The translations under genes were made by a program, and so were the position numbers. A stretch of 52,884 bases of DNA from Candidatus Latescibacterota bacterium. Lineage in GTDB: Bacteria > Latescibacterota > UBA2968 > UBA8231. Every line of letters begins with the position of its first letter. Position 1 is the stretch's first letter. This document shows positions 43,286 to 52,717 of this stretch, one piece after another. The stretch is from NCBI GenBank assembly GCA_021295675.1, contig JAGWBY010000051.1, forward strand, positions 10,281 through 63,164. The letters run 5' to 3'. Below the pieces are notes generated by a model. That model was not told where the DNA came from, searched no databases, and was given only the letters and a program-made list of their open reading frames with translations.

Positions 43286-43941
43286 ATCGGGGTACGGAAG
43301 CGCGTGGCCAACAAGCGGTATGCCACCTGCAAGCCAAAGCGCCCCAAGAGCAAAATTAACAGGCCCAATTGCAAATGAGCGACCAAGTCCAAGCGACCAA
43401 AGGCCCCCGTGTGCACGAAATCCGGGCTGACGTTTATTTGTATCTTTCCCTGGTGTGCTGCTGCAACCGCCTGTAAATAGCCATAGACCCGCCCGGTTTG
43501 AGCCGGGTCGGCAAGGCCCAAGCGGCCTCGGATTCGCAGCCTTTTGAGCCAAATGATGCGCGGCAGACTCGCCAATAGCCCAAGACTGGGCTTGATCAGC
43601 AGGCGCACGAGCGCCCGCAGGTTCCGTTCACTAGCTTTAGGCGCGGCCTCTCGCTTGGCTCGTCGCCGTGCTCTTTGCCTGCGCTCGACTTGAGTCCGCA
43701 GCGGCAGGTAGGGGTACGGCAGGAATTGGCCCAAAAGCACGGGCGCGATGCGCAGGCCCTTGGGCCCCCATCGCAGCCCAAGCCCAAGCCCTCCCCAGAA
43801 AAAGGACAGCCGCACTCCCCATTCCCAAAAGTCCGGCAAGCCCTCGCGCCGACAGCGCACAGCAAAAGTCATAGGGGCGCACAACGCGCCGAGGCCGAGC
43901 GCACCCAACGCGCCGAGTGTGGGAAATATCCAGTCTAGCAT
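43270..43941 (-). CDS. DUF2953 membrane-associated protein
   Basis: 223 residues from ATG 43941; the frame opens to 44043 without support. The N-terminal LDWIFPTLGALGALGLGAL forms a membrane segment. After a basic region (RRQRARRRAKREAAPK) come helices and the DUF2953 core, GRVYGYLQAVAAAHQGKIQI and NVSPDFVHTGAFGRLDLVAH, with the N-x-x-P-x-F motif typical of the family. In spore-formers the neighbour GerW/YtfJ has a germination link; here the pair likely has another envelope task. The stop overlaps the provisional start of the GerW gene by 16 bases. Confidence 0.8.
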   Translation of the reverse strand: MLDWIFPTLGALGALGLGALCAPMTFAVRCRREGLPDFWEWGVRLSFFWGGLGLGLRWGPKGLRIAPVLLGQFLPYPYLPLRTQVERRQRARRRAKREAAPKASERNLRALVRLLIKPSLGLLASLPRIIWLKRLRIRGRLGLADPAQTGRVYGYLQAVAAAHQGKIQINVSPDFVHTGAFGRLDLVAHLQLGLLILLLGRFGLQVAYRLLATRFRTPIWHRP

Positions 43942-44115
43942 GAAGAGGGGCGCGGCTTTTGCTGCCACGCCGCGTTCCAATCCGTGCGTCCGGTACACTG
44001 CATGACGGCGAACAAGGTGACAATGCACAAAGGTGATGGCCAAACTAGTTTACAACCTATCGGAGCGCGCTGGTTCAGTCAAGCCTTTCTAAGGATGCAG
44101 ACAGGAGATCCTGTC

Positions 44116-44144
44116 TTGACAGCACTCCCCTCGTACGTTAGGCT
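44116..44144 (+). promoter_or_regulatory. Candidate promoter before the gene at 44.2 kb
   Basis: A perfect TTGACA (44116-44121) is 17 bases from TAGGCT (44139-44144). It overlaps the right side of a GACAGGA/TCCTGTC palindrome at 44100-44115. Confidence 0.55.
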
Positions 44145-44167
44145 TAAATCAGACGTAAGTTACAGTT

Positions 44168-44189
44168 AAAAAGCGAGTTAGGCTTTTTT
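44168..44189 (+). terminator. Terminator in the leader of the gene at 44.2 kb
   Basis: AAAAAGC and GCTTTTT pair across a GAGTTAG loop and the T-run continues. It lies about 20-25 bases after the inferred start of transcription and 46 bases before ATG 44235, so it could attenuate the gene. The weak AT-rich stem makes efficiency uncertain. Confidence 0.5.
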
Positions 44190-44234
44190 GCTCAAGAGGC
44201 CAATACACGGCAAAATCGACGAAGAGCGAACCGA

Positions 44235-45991
44235 ATGGCAACCCAAAAGACAGTAGGAAGGCGCGTCCTTCAAGGCAGAGATTATGGCAGTTATTGGCGC
44301 GGGCTAGGGGTAGTCATCGCGCTGGCGCCCGCTCGACGCTCAGTGCGCGCCTAGACCAACCGGCGATTGCCGGGCCGGCGTTGGATCAGCAGTCCATCCT
44401 CTATCTGCACTACTTCCCCGGCGATGGCGAAGCCATAGTCAGCGCAGACCTACGGAGTCTCGGCAACGCGCAGTTGCAGAACGTCCGCTCGGCGCTGGGC
44501 AAGGCGCAGCTAGAAGCAGCGTCAATCGGCATAGACTATGCAGCGCGGCCTTTGGCCGGAGAACACATCGACACCCTCTACATCGACCTAGTCGCCGCTG
44601 AGTTGGGAACAATTGGCTGGTCCGCGGCAATTCACTCCTCGCTCGACCCACAGGGCGCTCCGGCCCACCAGATCGAATTCGACCTAGCGGTGCGCCCGCC
44701 ACCAGCCATTTCGTGGTCCATTGAGCCACAGCGGGTCTATCAGGGCGAGCGCTTTGACTTGCGCGCGATTGTGCGCCTCGACGATGCCGCCGGGCCACCC
44801 TTAGAAGAGCTGAACTGGATCTGGCCGCCGGAACTAAGCTGGCCAGAAGGCGACGCTCCGCAGCGCTGGGAGGGCAGCTTGACCCCCGGACAGGCTGACA
44901 CGCTCTCTTGGCCGGTACTCGTGGCTCCGACCCACCTTGGGCCCCTACCCTTGGCGGTCGCTGCACAGGTCTCCGGCCAGAGCCCAGTGGACCTAGCAAC
45001 CCAGCACTTGCAGGTGGACCCACTGCCCGTGATGGCCTTGGAGCCTGGATTTATGATGGCGATGGAAACTGGGTTTATGGAAGTGGGCAAGCGCGGGCCA
45101 GTCACCTGCATATGGCGCAACGAAAGCGCCGAGCCCATCGCCTTGGCGGCCCTGCGCCTGCAAGTTGCACCAGCGTTCTCGGATGTCTCATTAGTGGAAG
45201 GGCCACCAAGCGCAGCACTTGTACAAAGCAACGGGGAAACCGAGCCGAGCCTGCTGGTGGACGGCTTAGATAGCCTAGGCGCGGGCGCAGCGATCCGGGT
45301 GACGCTCGAAGCTGTGCCGCAGCGCCCAGGGCCTTTTACTTGGCAGAGCGCCTGTAAGCCCGTGGGACGGGAGCACTTTATTCCCCTGCGCGGCGCGAAC
45401 ACGGTGCGCGTGGTATGGCCAGGAACGGCCCAAGCCCCAGGCGGCGCACAGCAAACGCCTACGGACTTGCAATTGATCAATCAAGCCTTTGTCCGCGCTC
45501 TAGACCACCAAATGGATGCCCTCCCTTTATCCCCGGGTACGCGGCTTTTCCTCCAAGCCGAAGACGAAAAGAACGAGGCTAATTGGGTCGTCGAGGACGC
45601 CCTGATCGAGACCTTGCAGCAGCGAGGCTATCAAGTGCTGGTGCGCCAGCCGGAAGAAGCGCCAGCCGACGTGGTTTACTATCGGCTGGTCAGGGCGCGC
45701 GTGGTGTACTCGCCAGCACCCCGGCGGCTACTTCTCTGGGGCAACGAACAACGGCGCGAAGCCTATGGCGATCTCTTTCTCAGAATAGAAACAGCCGCCG
45801 ACCGCATCGTGCGCTGGGACCGCCGCGTCCAAGCCTATAGCTGGGACATGGTGTCTAAGGGGTTGAGCGGGGTCTTGGGCGGGGACGACATGGTCGAACA
45901 AACGGTACTCAAACCAGAAAACAAAGCCATCGTGCGCGGCCTATCGGCCGGCATTCTCGGCGGGCTGTTCTACATTTTCTTCGTTTTATAA
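44235..45991 (+). CDS. Secreted/envelope protein of unknown function, frameshift near its N-terminus
   Basis: The long frame has only TTG 44294 as a start and no signal peptide. One frame over, ATG 44235 encodes MATQKTVGRRV then YWRGLGVVIALAPA, a likely signal, and stops at a TAG after 44340. A small indel near 44310-44345 would join the two. The body is rich in strands: LYLHYFPGDGEAIVSADLRS, SIEPQRVYQGERFDLRAIVR (an oxygen-tolerance BatD-like beginning) and SLGAGAAIRVTLEAVPQRPG. The last third (DQLIN-type LQLINQAFVRALDHQMDALP onward) resembles a small domain found in candidate-phylum proteins, with a final hydrophobic helix LSAGILGGLFYIFFVL. Function unknown; it ends three bases before the convergent PBP gene. 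Confidence 0.65.
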
Positions 45992-45994
45992 CCT

Positions 45995-48208
45995 TCAAAA
46001 CCTCTGGATGCGCCCAGGAGCCTGCTCTTGGGGCCGCCCATGTAGAGGGCACGTGCTCGGCAGGACTCCGCCAGCGATGAAAAGCTCCTCTCGCTGATCG
46101 GGACAAAATCGAGTGGCGATCTTGTAGGAGTCGTTGCAGACCGCGTGGCGCACGACGAGGTTTTCTGGGTACTCGAACCTGCGGTTTCTCAGGCTGCGAT
46201 AGGGTTCCACGCTCGCATAAACCTCCTTCATAAACTCCGCCCACAAAGGCAGAGCCGCTGCCGAGCCGGCCTGCCTCGGCCAGAGACGGAGGCTGGGATC
46301 ATCTATACCGACCCAGACCCCGGCTACGAGATGGGGCGTAAAGCCGATAAACCACGCATCCGTGTAGTCGTTAGTCGTGCCGGTTTTACCGGCTGCTTGG
46401 GACCGGAAGTCGTACTTCGTGCGGATGCCGCGTCCGGTGCCGCCGACTTCATCGACGGCCGAGCGCAGCATGTCCGCGACAATCACGGCCACGGCTGGTC
46501 GCAACACCTCCTGCTTGCGGCCGCTTTCCCGCGTAAAAAAGACGTCCCCATCCTTGCGCTCCAAGCGGCTGATGGACATTGGCTCGACGTATATCCCCTT
46601 ATTGGGGAAGACCGCGTACGCGGCTACCAAGTCGAGAAGCAGCACCTCACTGGTGCCGACGCCAATGGAGGGAATGGCTTGGATGGGCGTGGATATGCCC
46701 ATGTTGCGGGCATAGCTCCGAATCAGAGACGGGCCGAGTTCGTCGGCCAACTTAATGGAGATGAGGTTGCGCGACTGTTTCAGCCCTTCGCGCAGCGTCA
46801 TCGGCCCCTTGAACTTCTTGTCGTAGTTCTCGGGGTCCCAAAATTGTTCGCGTCTGTGGTCCCATAGCGTAAAGGCATTGTCGTCGAGCACATCTACCGC
46901 AAAGCGATTGTTGTCGATGGCAGCCGTGTACACGAAGGGCTTGAACGCGGACCCAGGCTGCCGCTTGGCTTGGGTGGCGCGATTGAATTTGCTGCGGCTG
47001 AAGTCGCGGCCCCCAATCATGGCCAAGATGTGGCCGGTGGCCGGATCCATAGCCACAAAGGCAGCTTGTACTACGGCCGAGTCGCGCGCGCTCTGGGACG
47101 CGCCTACGGCTTTTAGGTACTTATCCACCTTTTCCTGCACCTTGCCTATTTCAGTATCAAAGTGCTTTTCGGCGATCTGCTGCAAGACTACAAAGCCCTC
47201 GCGATAGGTTGCCATGCCAAACTCGCGCTGCATCTGCTGGCGGACGTGCTCGACAAAGTACGGGGCTATGCCATACGTCTCCTCGTGGCTGCCCCTGCGG
47301 GCGTCAATGGGTTCGTTGCGCAGGGAATCGCGCTCGGCGGAAGTAATTGCGCCGTTGTCGGCCATGCTGTACAGCACCAGATTGCGTTGCTTGCGGGCGC
47401 GTTCGGGATGGCGCAGTGGGCTGTAACTATTTGGCCTCGGCAGCAGCCCGACGAGCAAGGCGCTCTCTTCGAGCGCGAGCTGATCGACTTCGCTGTCAAA
47501 GTACAGGCGCGCTGCCGACTTAATCCCGTAGGCACCGTGGCCGAAATAGACTGTGTTGAGATACATAGTCATTATCTCGGGCTTGGTGTACAGGCGCTCG
47601 ATTAAAACAGCGGTGATCTGTTCGCGGATCTTGCGCGCGTACGTGGCCGCCGCATCGGCAAAGGAGGCACTGCTGCGCTGAGTGCCAACTTCGGCGAATA
47701 TACTACGGGCGAGCTGCTGGGTAAGCGTGCTGGCCCCTTGGCCGACGAGACGCCGGTCCTTGAGGTTGGCCAGCAGTGCCCCGGGGATGCGGTAGATATC
47801 AATGCCCCAATGCGCGAAGAAGCGCCGGTCTTCAGCCGCGAGGAGGGCGTCCTGCATGGATGCGGGGATTTCCTCATGAGTGAGGATTTCGCGGTTTTCC
47901 TCAAGGAAGTCCTGCAAGTGGCGGCCATCGGCCGAATACACGTTGGTGACCCGTTTGGGCCGGAAGCTCCAAGCGTCAATGTCGGGCAAGTTGTCGTTGA
48001 AGATCAGATAGGCACTCACGCCGACAACGACATACAAGGCGAGGAAGCAAGCGGTGTAGAGCAGCAGCCTCTTGAGCAGTGAGAGCGTAATCGCGCCTTT
48101 TGCCCCTTCTATTGCCCTGTCCAGAAGCTCTCTATTCACATTGAGCAGTAAGAAGCGAGTTGCGCCTTTTGCTCCTGCTATTGCCCTGCTCAGAAGCTCT
48201 CTATTCAT
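45995..48208 (-). CDS. mrcA: Class A penicillin-binding protein (PBP1A-like)
   Basis: A bifunctional murein synthase of 737 residues. After a duplicated start segment there is one membrane helix (LLLYTACFLALYVVVGVSAY). GT51 transglycosylase: DALLAAEDRRFFAHWGID with catalytic Glu near 124, QGASTLTQQLARSIFAE, and MTMYLNTVYFGHGAYGIKSA. Transpeptidase: the SxxK serine in RQPGSAFKPFVY (about 421), the SxN motif in LKQSRNLISI, and KTGTTNDYTDAWF (about 607). The C-terminal part VRHAVCNDSYKIATRFCPDQ has paired cysteines. Start: ATG 48208 overlaps the upstream stop by 8 bases, but GTG 48139 at the second copy of the duplicated segment would give the more usual length. Confidence 0.95.
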   Translation of the reverse strand: MNRELLSRAIAGAKGATRFLLLNVNRELLDRAIEGAKGAITLSLLKRLLLYTACFLALYVVVGVSAYLIFNDNLPDIDAWSFRPKRVTNVYSADGRHLQDFLEENREILTHEEIPASMQDALLAAEDRRFFAHWGIDIYRIPGALLANLKDRRLVGQGASTLTQQLARSIFAEVGTQRSSASFADAAATYARKIREQITAVLIERLYTKPEIMTMYLNTVYFGHGAYGIKSAARLYFDSEVDQLALEESALLVGLLPRPNSYSPLRHPERARKQRNLVLYSMADNGAITSAERDSLRNEPIDARRGSHEETYGIAPYFVEHVRQQMQREFGMATYREGFVVLQQIAEKHFDTEIGKVQEKVDKYLKAVGASQSARDSAVVQAAFVAMDPATGHILAMIGGRDFSRSKFNRATQAKRQPGSAFKPFVYTAAIDNNRFAVDVLDDNAFTLWDHRREQFWDPENYDKKFKGPMTLREGLKQSRNLISIKLADELGPSLIRSYARNMGISTPIQAIPSIGVGTSEVLLLDLVAAYAVFPNKGIYVEPMSISRLERKDGDVFFTRESGRKQEVLRPAVAVIVADMLRSAVDEVGGTGRGIRTKYDFRSQAAGKTGTTNDYTDAWFIGFTPHLVAGVWVGIDDPSLRLWPRQAGSAAALPLWAEFMKEVYASVEPYRSLRNRRFEYPENLVVRHAVCNDSYKIATRFCPDQREELFIAGGVLPSTCPLHGRPQEQAPGRIQRF
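48070..48207 (-). repeat. 69-bp imperfect tandem duplication at the PBP start
   Basis: Copies at 48139-48207 and 48070-48138 share AGAAGCTCTCTATTCA and most of the rest. They encode NRELLSRAIAGAKGA and NRELLDRAIEGAKGA, 23 codons each, so the frame is kept. The second copy begins with GTG where the first has ATG. Confidence 0.88.
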
Positions 48209-51200
48209 AATAGCCCTTGACCCAGCGCGTGTTGTATTCCTGCAAATACTCTAGGTGCGCGCTAGTTTGCGGGTAGTGCTCATTCGCTGGGTACGGGTAA
48301 CCAGACATGCCGTGAAAAGGCAGCGGCCCGACCGTTAGCGAGTGCGCCGAGTGCAGGTCCATGTCCTTGCCAAAGCCGTCGGCGTACAGCAGAAACGAGC
48401 GCACCAGACCGGCCGCAGGCGGCGGCAAGGCGGCGAATTCAACGGTCAACTCGTCGCCGTGGAACATGATGACAAAGCGGTCGTCAATGCCCTCGACCAG
48501 CTCCTCGACCGGACCGAAGCGGGTGAAGGCTCCGGCGTGGGTGCCCCAAGGCGCTTCTAACGCCAGTTGATCGTAGTGATAGCGAAAAGCAAAGGTGCCC
48601 TTGATAGACGTATGGGCCGGGTAGCCGCGCCAGTGAAGGTCACTCTGCGCCGGTTGCAGGCGGTGGACTGTAAGCGGAACGTCCGCAGCGTCGCCGACGA
48701 GCAGTTGGTCCCAGTAGAGCGCAGTGTTGGTCTCAATCCGCAGTCGGTAGTCGTCAGACGGGAACAGGCCCGCCAAGTCGAAGAGCGCGTGTTTGGGCAG
48801 GCCCGCCGGGCAACCCATATCCGCGCTGACTTCGATCCAACCCCCCTCGCCGTCAGCTACGGCCAAACGGGGCGGATACAGCGACAAGCCGCGCTGCGCC
48901 GCGCTCCAATTGGAGGTCGAATGAGCGTAATCGACCCACCCGTAGCCGAGCAAGACCGGATGGGCGAATTCGGACAGGTCGCCCAAGTTCAGCTCTAGCG
49001 CATAGTCTTCAGCATAGCCGTGTATGTCGAGGCGACTGAACCCGTCGTACCACTCGTCATCGATCTCTTTCAGCGTAGCCAACACGTCCAGCCCCCGGTG
49101 ATCGCTGGCGGCTACCGGCGGGCGCAGATTGTGCAGAGGATAGAGTTTGAACTCCGGGTAAGGAGGCTGGGAAAGCAGGCGCTCGTTGGGATACACGTCT
49201 AACTCGGGCGGATGATCAACGGCGATAAGTTCGAGGGCATCGACGTAAATGATCTCCTCTAGCTGGTTAGTCAATTGCAAGACGTAGTGGCCGTCCTTGG
49301 GGGCCAGCGGCCCCAAACGAACGTACTCGTCGGTATCGGGCTGGTAGTACTGGCCCGGGGCGGTCAAATAGCCAATAATGGCCCCCCCAAGAATATCGGT
49401 GACAAAGCGATAGCGCTCGCCGTCCCAAGCGTAGAGGATGGGGCACGAAGTGCCCTTGCGGTCGAGTTCGGTCAACTCCAGCCGCTGTCCAGCCCCGGTG
49501 GCCAACTCGGTCTGGCGCACGCCGCCAGGCCAGAGGATGCGGATGAATTCGACCGAATCGCTCTGCGCCAAGCCAAAGTGGAGCACGCCCGCGTACCCTT
49601 CGCTGCGAATCTCGCGCTTCTGGAGGCGGTGGGTGGTTTTCACCTCCACCTTAGCTCCGACGCCGTCGCGATTGCTGTTAAGCCCTTGGGCAGCGATCTC
49701 GATCCAGTGTCCCCCCTCGCTTTGGTTGTGCAGCACCCGGCCACCCGCCCAAATATCCACGCGGCCGTCGCCGTTGAAGTCGGCCACGAGAACCGCCCCA
49801 CCCGGCTCGTCAATCGCAGGTTGCGGCTGGAACTGACCGCCGCCGTATGCGAGCGGTTGCAGTTGCTCATCTCCGCAGGCAAGCAGGTCGAGGTCGCCAT
49901 CGTTGTCGAAGTCAGCGGGAAGCAGCGCCCGCCCACTGGACGTCGCCGCCTCGGCCCGCACGAAGGAGCGACCGGCTTGGTTGGTATGCGTTTCCACGGC
50001 ACCGTTAGCCGCGACCGCCAAGTCCATATAGCCGTCTTGGTTGAAGTCCTCGACGGCCAGGCCCGCGCCCTGCACGGCACCCAAGCCCAAGGCTTCAGCG
50101 ATTTCCGCGAACGTGCCGTCGCGATTGTTGGTTTGCACTTGCAGGCCCTCGGCCGAAAGCAGGACTATATCCACGTCGCGGTCGTTGTCGAGGTCGGAGA
50201 ATGCAGCGCGATCAGCCGCGACCGGATCGGCGGGTTGGCCCGTGGCGGCGAAGCGGGCCTCCCCATCGTTGGCCAGCAGCGAGACGCGCGGGCCGAGCAC
50301 TAGCACATCGAGGTCGCCGTCGTGGTCGGCATCGCCCAGCGCAACACCGGTCGAAGCCGCGGACAGGGCTTCCCCGGCAGCCCACCCGCCGTCAGCCGCT
50401 CGGTAGAGCAAAGTTCCACCTGCACCGCTGAGGACCAAGTCGGCGATCCCGTCGTTGTCGAGGTCGCCGGAGATCGCGCCAGTCGCCCCAAAGCCATCGG
50501 GAAGCGTCGGAGCAGTGAGCATTTCCGCTGTGCCGCCAGCGTACAGTTGCACACCCTCGGCCCCGGCCAAGACATCCGGCCGACCATCTGCGTCAAAGTC
50601 GCCCAAAGCGGCAAAGCGCACCGAACCAGTCGCCGGACCAGTCGCCGCGAATGCAAAAGGCCCTGCTACGTCGTCCTGACTCGGATCGCCGCCACCGGCG
50701 TCGGCGACGGCCTCGGCGTATTTGCCCTGTCCCTGATAGGACGAAGGCTTGGCTGAGCTGATTGAAGTGCTCCAAAGTGCTCTTCCACTCCTCCTCGCGC
50801 CCGAGCCGCCGGTAGAGATTGGCCAGTCCATAGTACGCCGACACGTTATAGGGATCGAGGCGGATGGCCTCCTTGAAATCGGCGATGGCGGCCTCGCCCT
50901 CGTTTAGCTTGGCCCGCATTTGCCCCATGTAGTAGCGCACGTGGGGGTCGTCGCGGTCGGCCGCGGCCACTTTTTGCAAGGCGGCGAGCGCTTTGTCGTG
51001 CTCCCGACCTTGGGCATTGTAGATCAGGCCCAGCGCGTAGTTGGCGTGGAGCAATTCGGGATCAATGGCGATGGCGGTTTGTAGAGCCGTGGCGGCGCTG
51101 TCGTACTTGCCGAGGGCGTAGTACGCAATGCCTAAATTGGCCTGCGCACTAGCGTAATCCGGGGCCAAGGCGAGGGCGCGGGCAAACTCCTCCCGGCCGC

Positions 51201-51369
51201 GCGTGTAGTTGTGCTGATCCATATAGACCACGCCTTGATTGTTGTGCCAGCGCGCCTTGGGAGGCCAAGCCGGCACCTCCTCGGGCGGCCCCTGTTCACA
51301 GGCCGCTCCCAAGAGGGCTGCGGCGAGGGGTAGCAGAGCTTGGCGCACCTTGACGCTTGTACGGGGCAT
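48201..51369 (-). CDS. TPR-FG-GAP-UnbV (ASPIC) lipoprotein, one frameshift
   Basis: About 1050 residues once joined. ATG 51369 follows AAAGGA and gives a signal with lipobox (LAAALLGAACEQG). Four to five TPRs follow (WHNNQGVVYMDQHNYTRGRE, ASAQANLGIAYYALGKYDSA, SAYYGLANLYRRLG). Near 50747, after EHFNQLSQ, similarity passes to another frame that starts KPSSYQGQGKYAEAV; a one-base indel explains it. FG-GAP units come next (LGDFDADGRPDVLAGAEGVQ, DLDNDGIADLVLSGAGGTLL, DFDNDGDLDLLACGDEQLQP), then the ASPIC/UnbV domain (GHWIEIAAQGLNSNRDGVGA, VEFIRILWPGGVRQTELATG) and a ~400-residue C-terminal domain. The stop overlaps the PBP start by eight bases. Likely an outer or periplasmic surface protein; function unknown. 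Confidence 0.87.
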
Positions 51370-51378
51370 GGTTATATT
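51350..51378 (+). promoter_or_regulatory. Promoter for tRNA-Gly, inside the divergent lipoprotein gene
   Basis: TTGACG (51350-51355), 17 bases, then TATATT (51373-51378). Transcription would begin near 51385, 22 bases before the mature tRNA. Most of it overlaps the first codons of the lipoprotein gene on the other strand. Confidence 0.65.
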
Positions 51379-51406
51379 TTTTCCTTTCATAGCGATAGAT
51401 TTTCGA

Positions 51407-51479
51407 GCGAGAGTAGCTCAGTTGGTAGAGCTCCACGTTGCCAACGTGGTTGTCGCGGGTTCGAGTCCCGTCTCTCAAC
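51407..51479 (+). tRNA. tRNA-Gly (anticodon GCC)
   Basis: A 73-base cloverleaf: D-arm GCTC-AGTTGGTA-GAGC, anticodon stem CCACG/CGTGG with loop TTGCCAA (anticodon GCC), variable TTGTC, T-arm GCGGG-TTCGAGT-CCCGT. The acceptor GCGAGAG faces CTCTCAA, so five pairs form, but positions 1-72 (G-A) and 2-71 (C-A) do not. No CCA is encoded. It may be a functional tRNA with assembly or decay changes at its 3-prime end. Confidence 0.85.
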
Positions 51480-51560
51480 CTTCATTTCAATATAGTTAAA
51501 ACCCCTATTGAGAAAAGCTGGCCCGGTCTTGCGTCGGGTCGAGTTATAGGGAGTCCACGC

Positions 51561-52706
51561 TCAATTTTCAGAGGAATCCAACGGGCCGGCAAAGCGCTGG
51601 CCAAGCCGAAACAAATCGCCTAGTGGGTTTTCGCGATCCTCCAGAGCATCGGCTATAACCGGCCCAATGGAGCCGCCGAATTTAAAGCCGTGGCCACTGC
51701 CGCAGCCGGCGATGAGAATTCCCCGCGTCGCCGGGGCCCAGTCAATGACGAAGTGATTGTCGGGCGTATTGGTGTACAGGCAGGCGCGGCCCCCCACCAG
51801 TCGGGCCCCTTCCAGATCGGGCAGACGCAGAGCGACAAAGGCGCGAGCCTGATCGAGGAAGTCGGGGCTAGGTTGGCGGTCGGCCTCGGGCTCGGCGCGC
51901 TCCACTTTGCTGTCCTCGGCGATTTTGACGTACCCTTCGCGCAGCAGCGGGAAGCCGTACCAAGCCGCCTCGGAACTCAGCGCCGTCCACACGGGAAACG
52001 CCTTCTGGGCAAATGCTTCGGGCTTGACCGGGGTCAAGAAGGCCATCTGCTGGCGCGTTATGCACAAGTGGTCTTTTAACGCGGGAAAAAGGCGCACCAC
52101 CCAAGCACCAGCGGCGACCACGACGCGGTCGAACAGAGGCCGCTCTGACCCTATGGTTAGGTGGATCCCCCGGTCGGTCTCATCCATGTCCTGCACAGGG
52201 GTGTGGGAGCGGATGGCAACGCCTTGGTCCCGGGCCAGATCGGCCAGATCGGCTACGGCCTGACCGCTGCGCAAATAGCCGGACCAAGGATCGTAAAAGA
52301 GCGCGTCGTCGTCCTGCACGGCAAATTGGGGAAAGCGCTGGCGCACCTGAGTCGGGCTCAGCAGTTCGACCGTCTTCCCCCGCTGGCGCAGCGTCTCTAG
52401 GCCGCGGCGAGCCGGGCTGTCAGCGGGCAAATCGCCCCAGATATTGAGCTTGCCAGTCTGGTAGTAAATGGCCCGGCTGAGTTGGTCGTGCCACCGGTGC
52501 CACTGGTGCGCGGCCCGCTCGACCAACTCGTGGTAGGTCTCCTCGGGGTAGCTGGTGCGGCGGATGACTTTGGCCACATCGGTCGAGGAGGCATCTGGAC
52601 AGGGGATGGGGCCGCGTTCAAAGAGGGTGACCTGATGGCCGCGCCGATTGAGTTCCAAAGCCGCGGCCAAGCCGAAAATCCCCGCCCCTACAATGCCGAC
52701 GCGCAT
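51561..52706 (-). CDS. FAD-dependent oxidoreductase (DadA/SolA-like amine oxidase family)
   Basis: 381 residues from ATG 52706; TTG 52715 is a poorer choice. VGIVGAGIFGLAAALELNRR is the FAD-binding loop, followed by VTLFERGPIPCPDASSTD as in sarcosine oxidase and N-methyltryptophan oxidase, where this stretch holds the flavin. DRVVVAAGAWVVRLFP is the second FAD contact, and NHFVIDWAPATRGILIAGCG then SGHGFKFGGSIGPVIADAL is the conserved end, with a Cys in GCGSGHGFK near the position used for covalent flavin in this family. Cytosolic. It oxidises a secondary amine or amino acid; the substrate is not certain. It runs with the MMPL-type gene upstream. Confidence 0.92.
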   Translation of the reverse strand: MRVGIVGAGIFGLAAALELNRRGHQVTLFERGPIPCPDASSTDVAKVIRRTSYPEETYHELVERAAHQWHRWHDQLSRAIYYQTGKLNIWGDLPADSPARRGLETLRQRGKTVELLSPTQVRQRFPQFAVQDDDALFYDPWSGYLRSGQAVADLADLARDQGVAIRSHTPVQDMDETDRGIHLTIGSERPLFDRVVVAAGAWVVRLFPALKDHLCITRQQMAFLTPVKPEAFAQKAFPVWTALSSEAAWYGFPLLREGYVKIAEDSKVERAEPEADRQPSPDFLDQARAFVALRLPDLEGARLVGGRACLYTNTPDNHFVIDWAPATRGILIAGCGSGHGFKFGGSIGPVIADALEDRENPLGDLFRLGQRFAGPLDSSEN

Positions 52707-52717
52707 GGCTGCCAACG

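Noticed and set aside
42905..43552. Long GerW frame with an extra 89-residue N-terminus
   Set aside because: The extra part is the out-of-frame reading of the DUF2953 gene; the family starts near 43285.
49275..50303. 342-residue plus-strand open frame
   Set aside because: It is the antisense of the FG-GAP/UnbV gene; its sequence shows only the mirror of the repeats.
51407..51561. Attachment site at the tRNA for an integrated element
   Set aside because: No integrase, no repeated tRNA 3-prime end and no phage genes are nearby.
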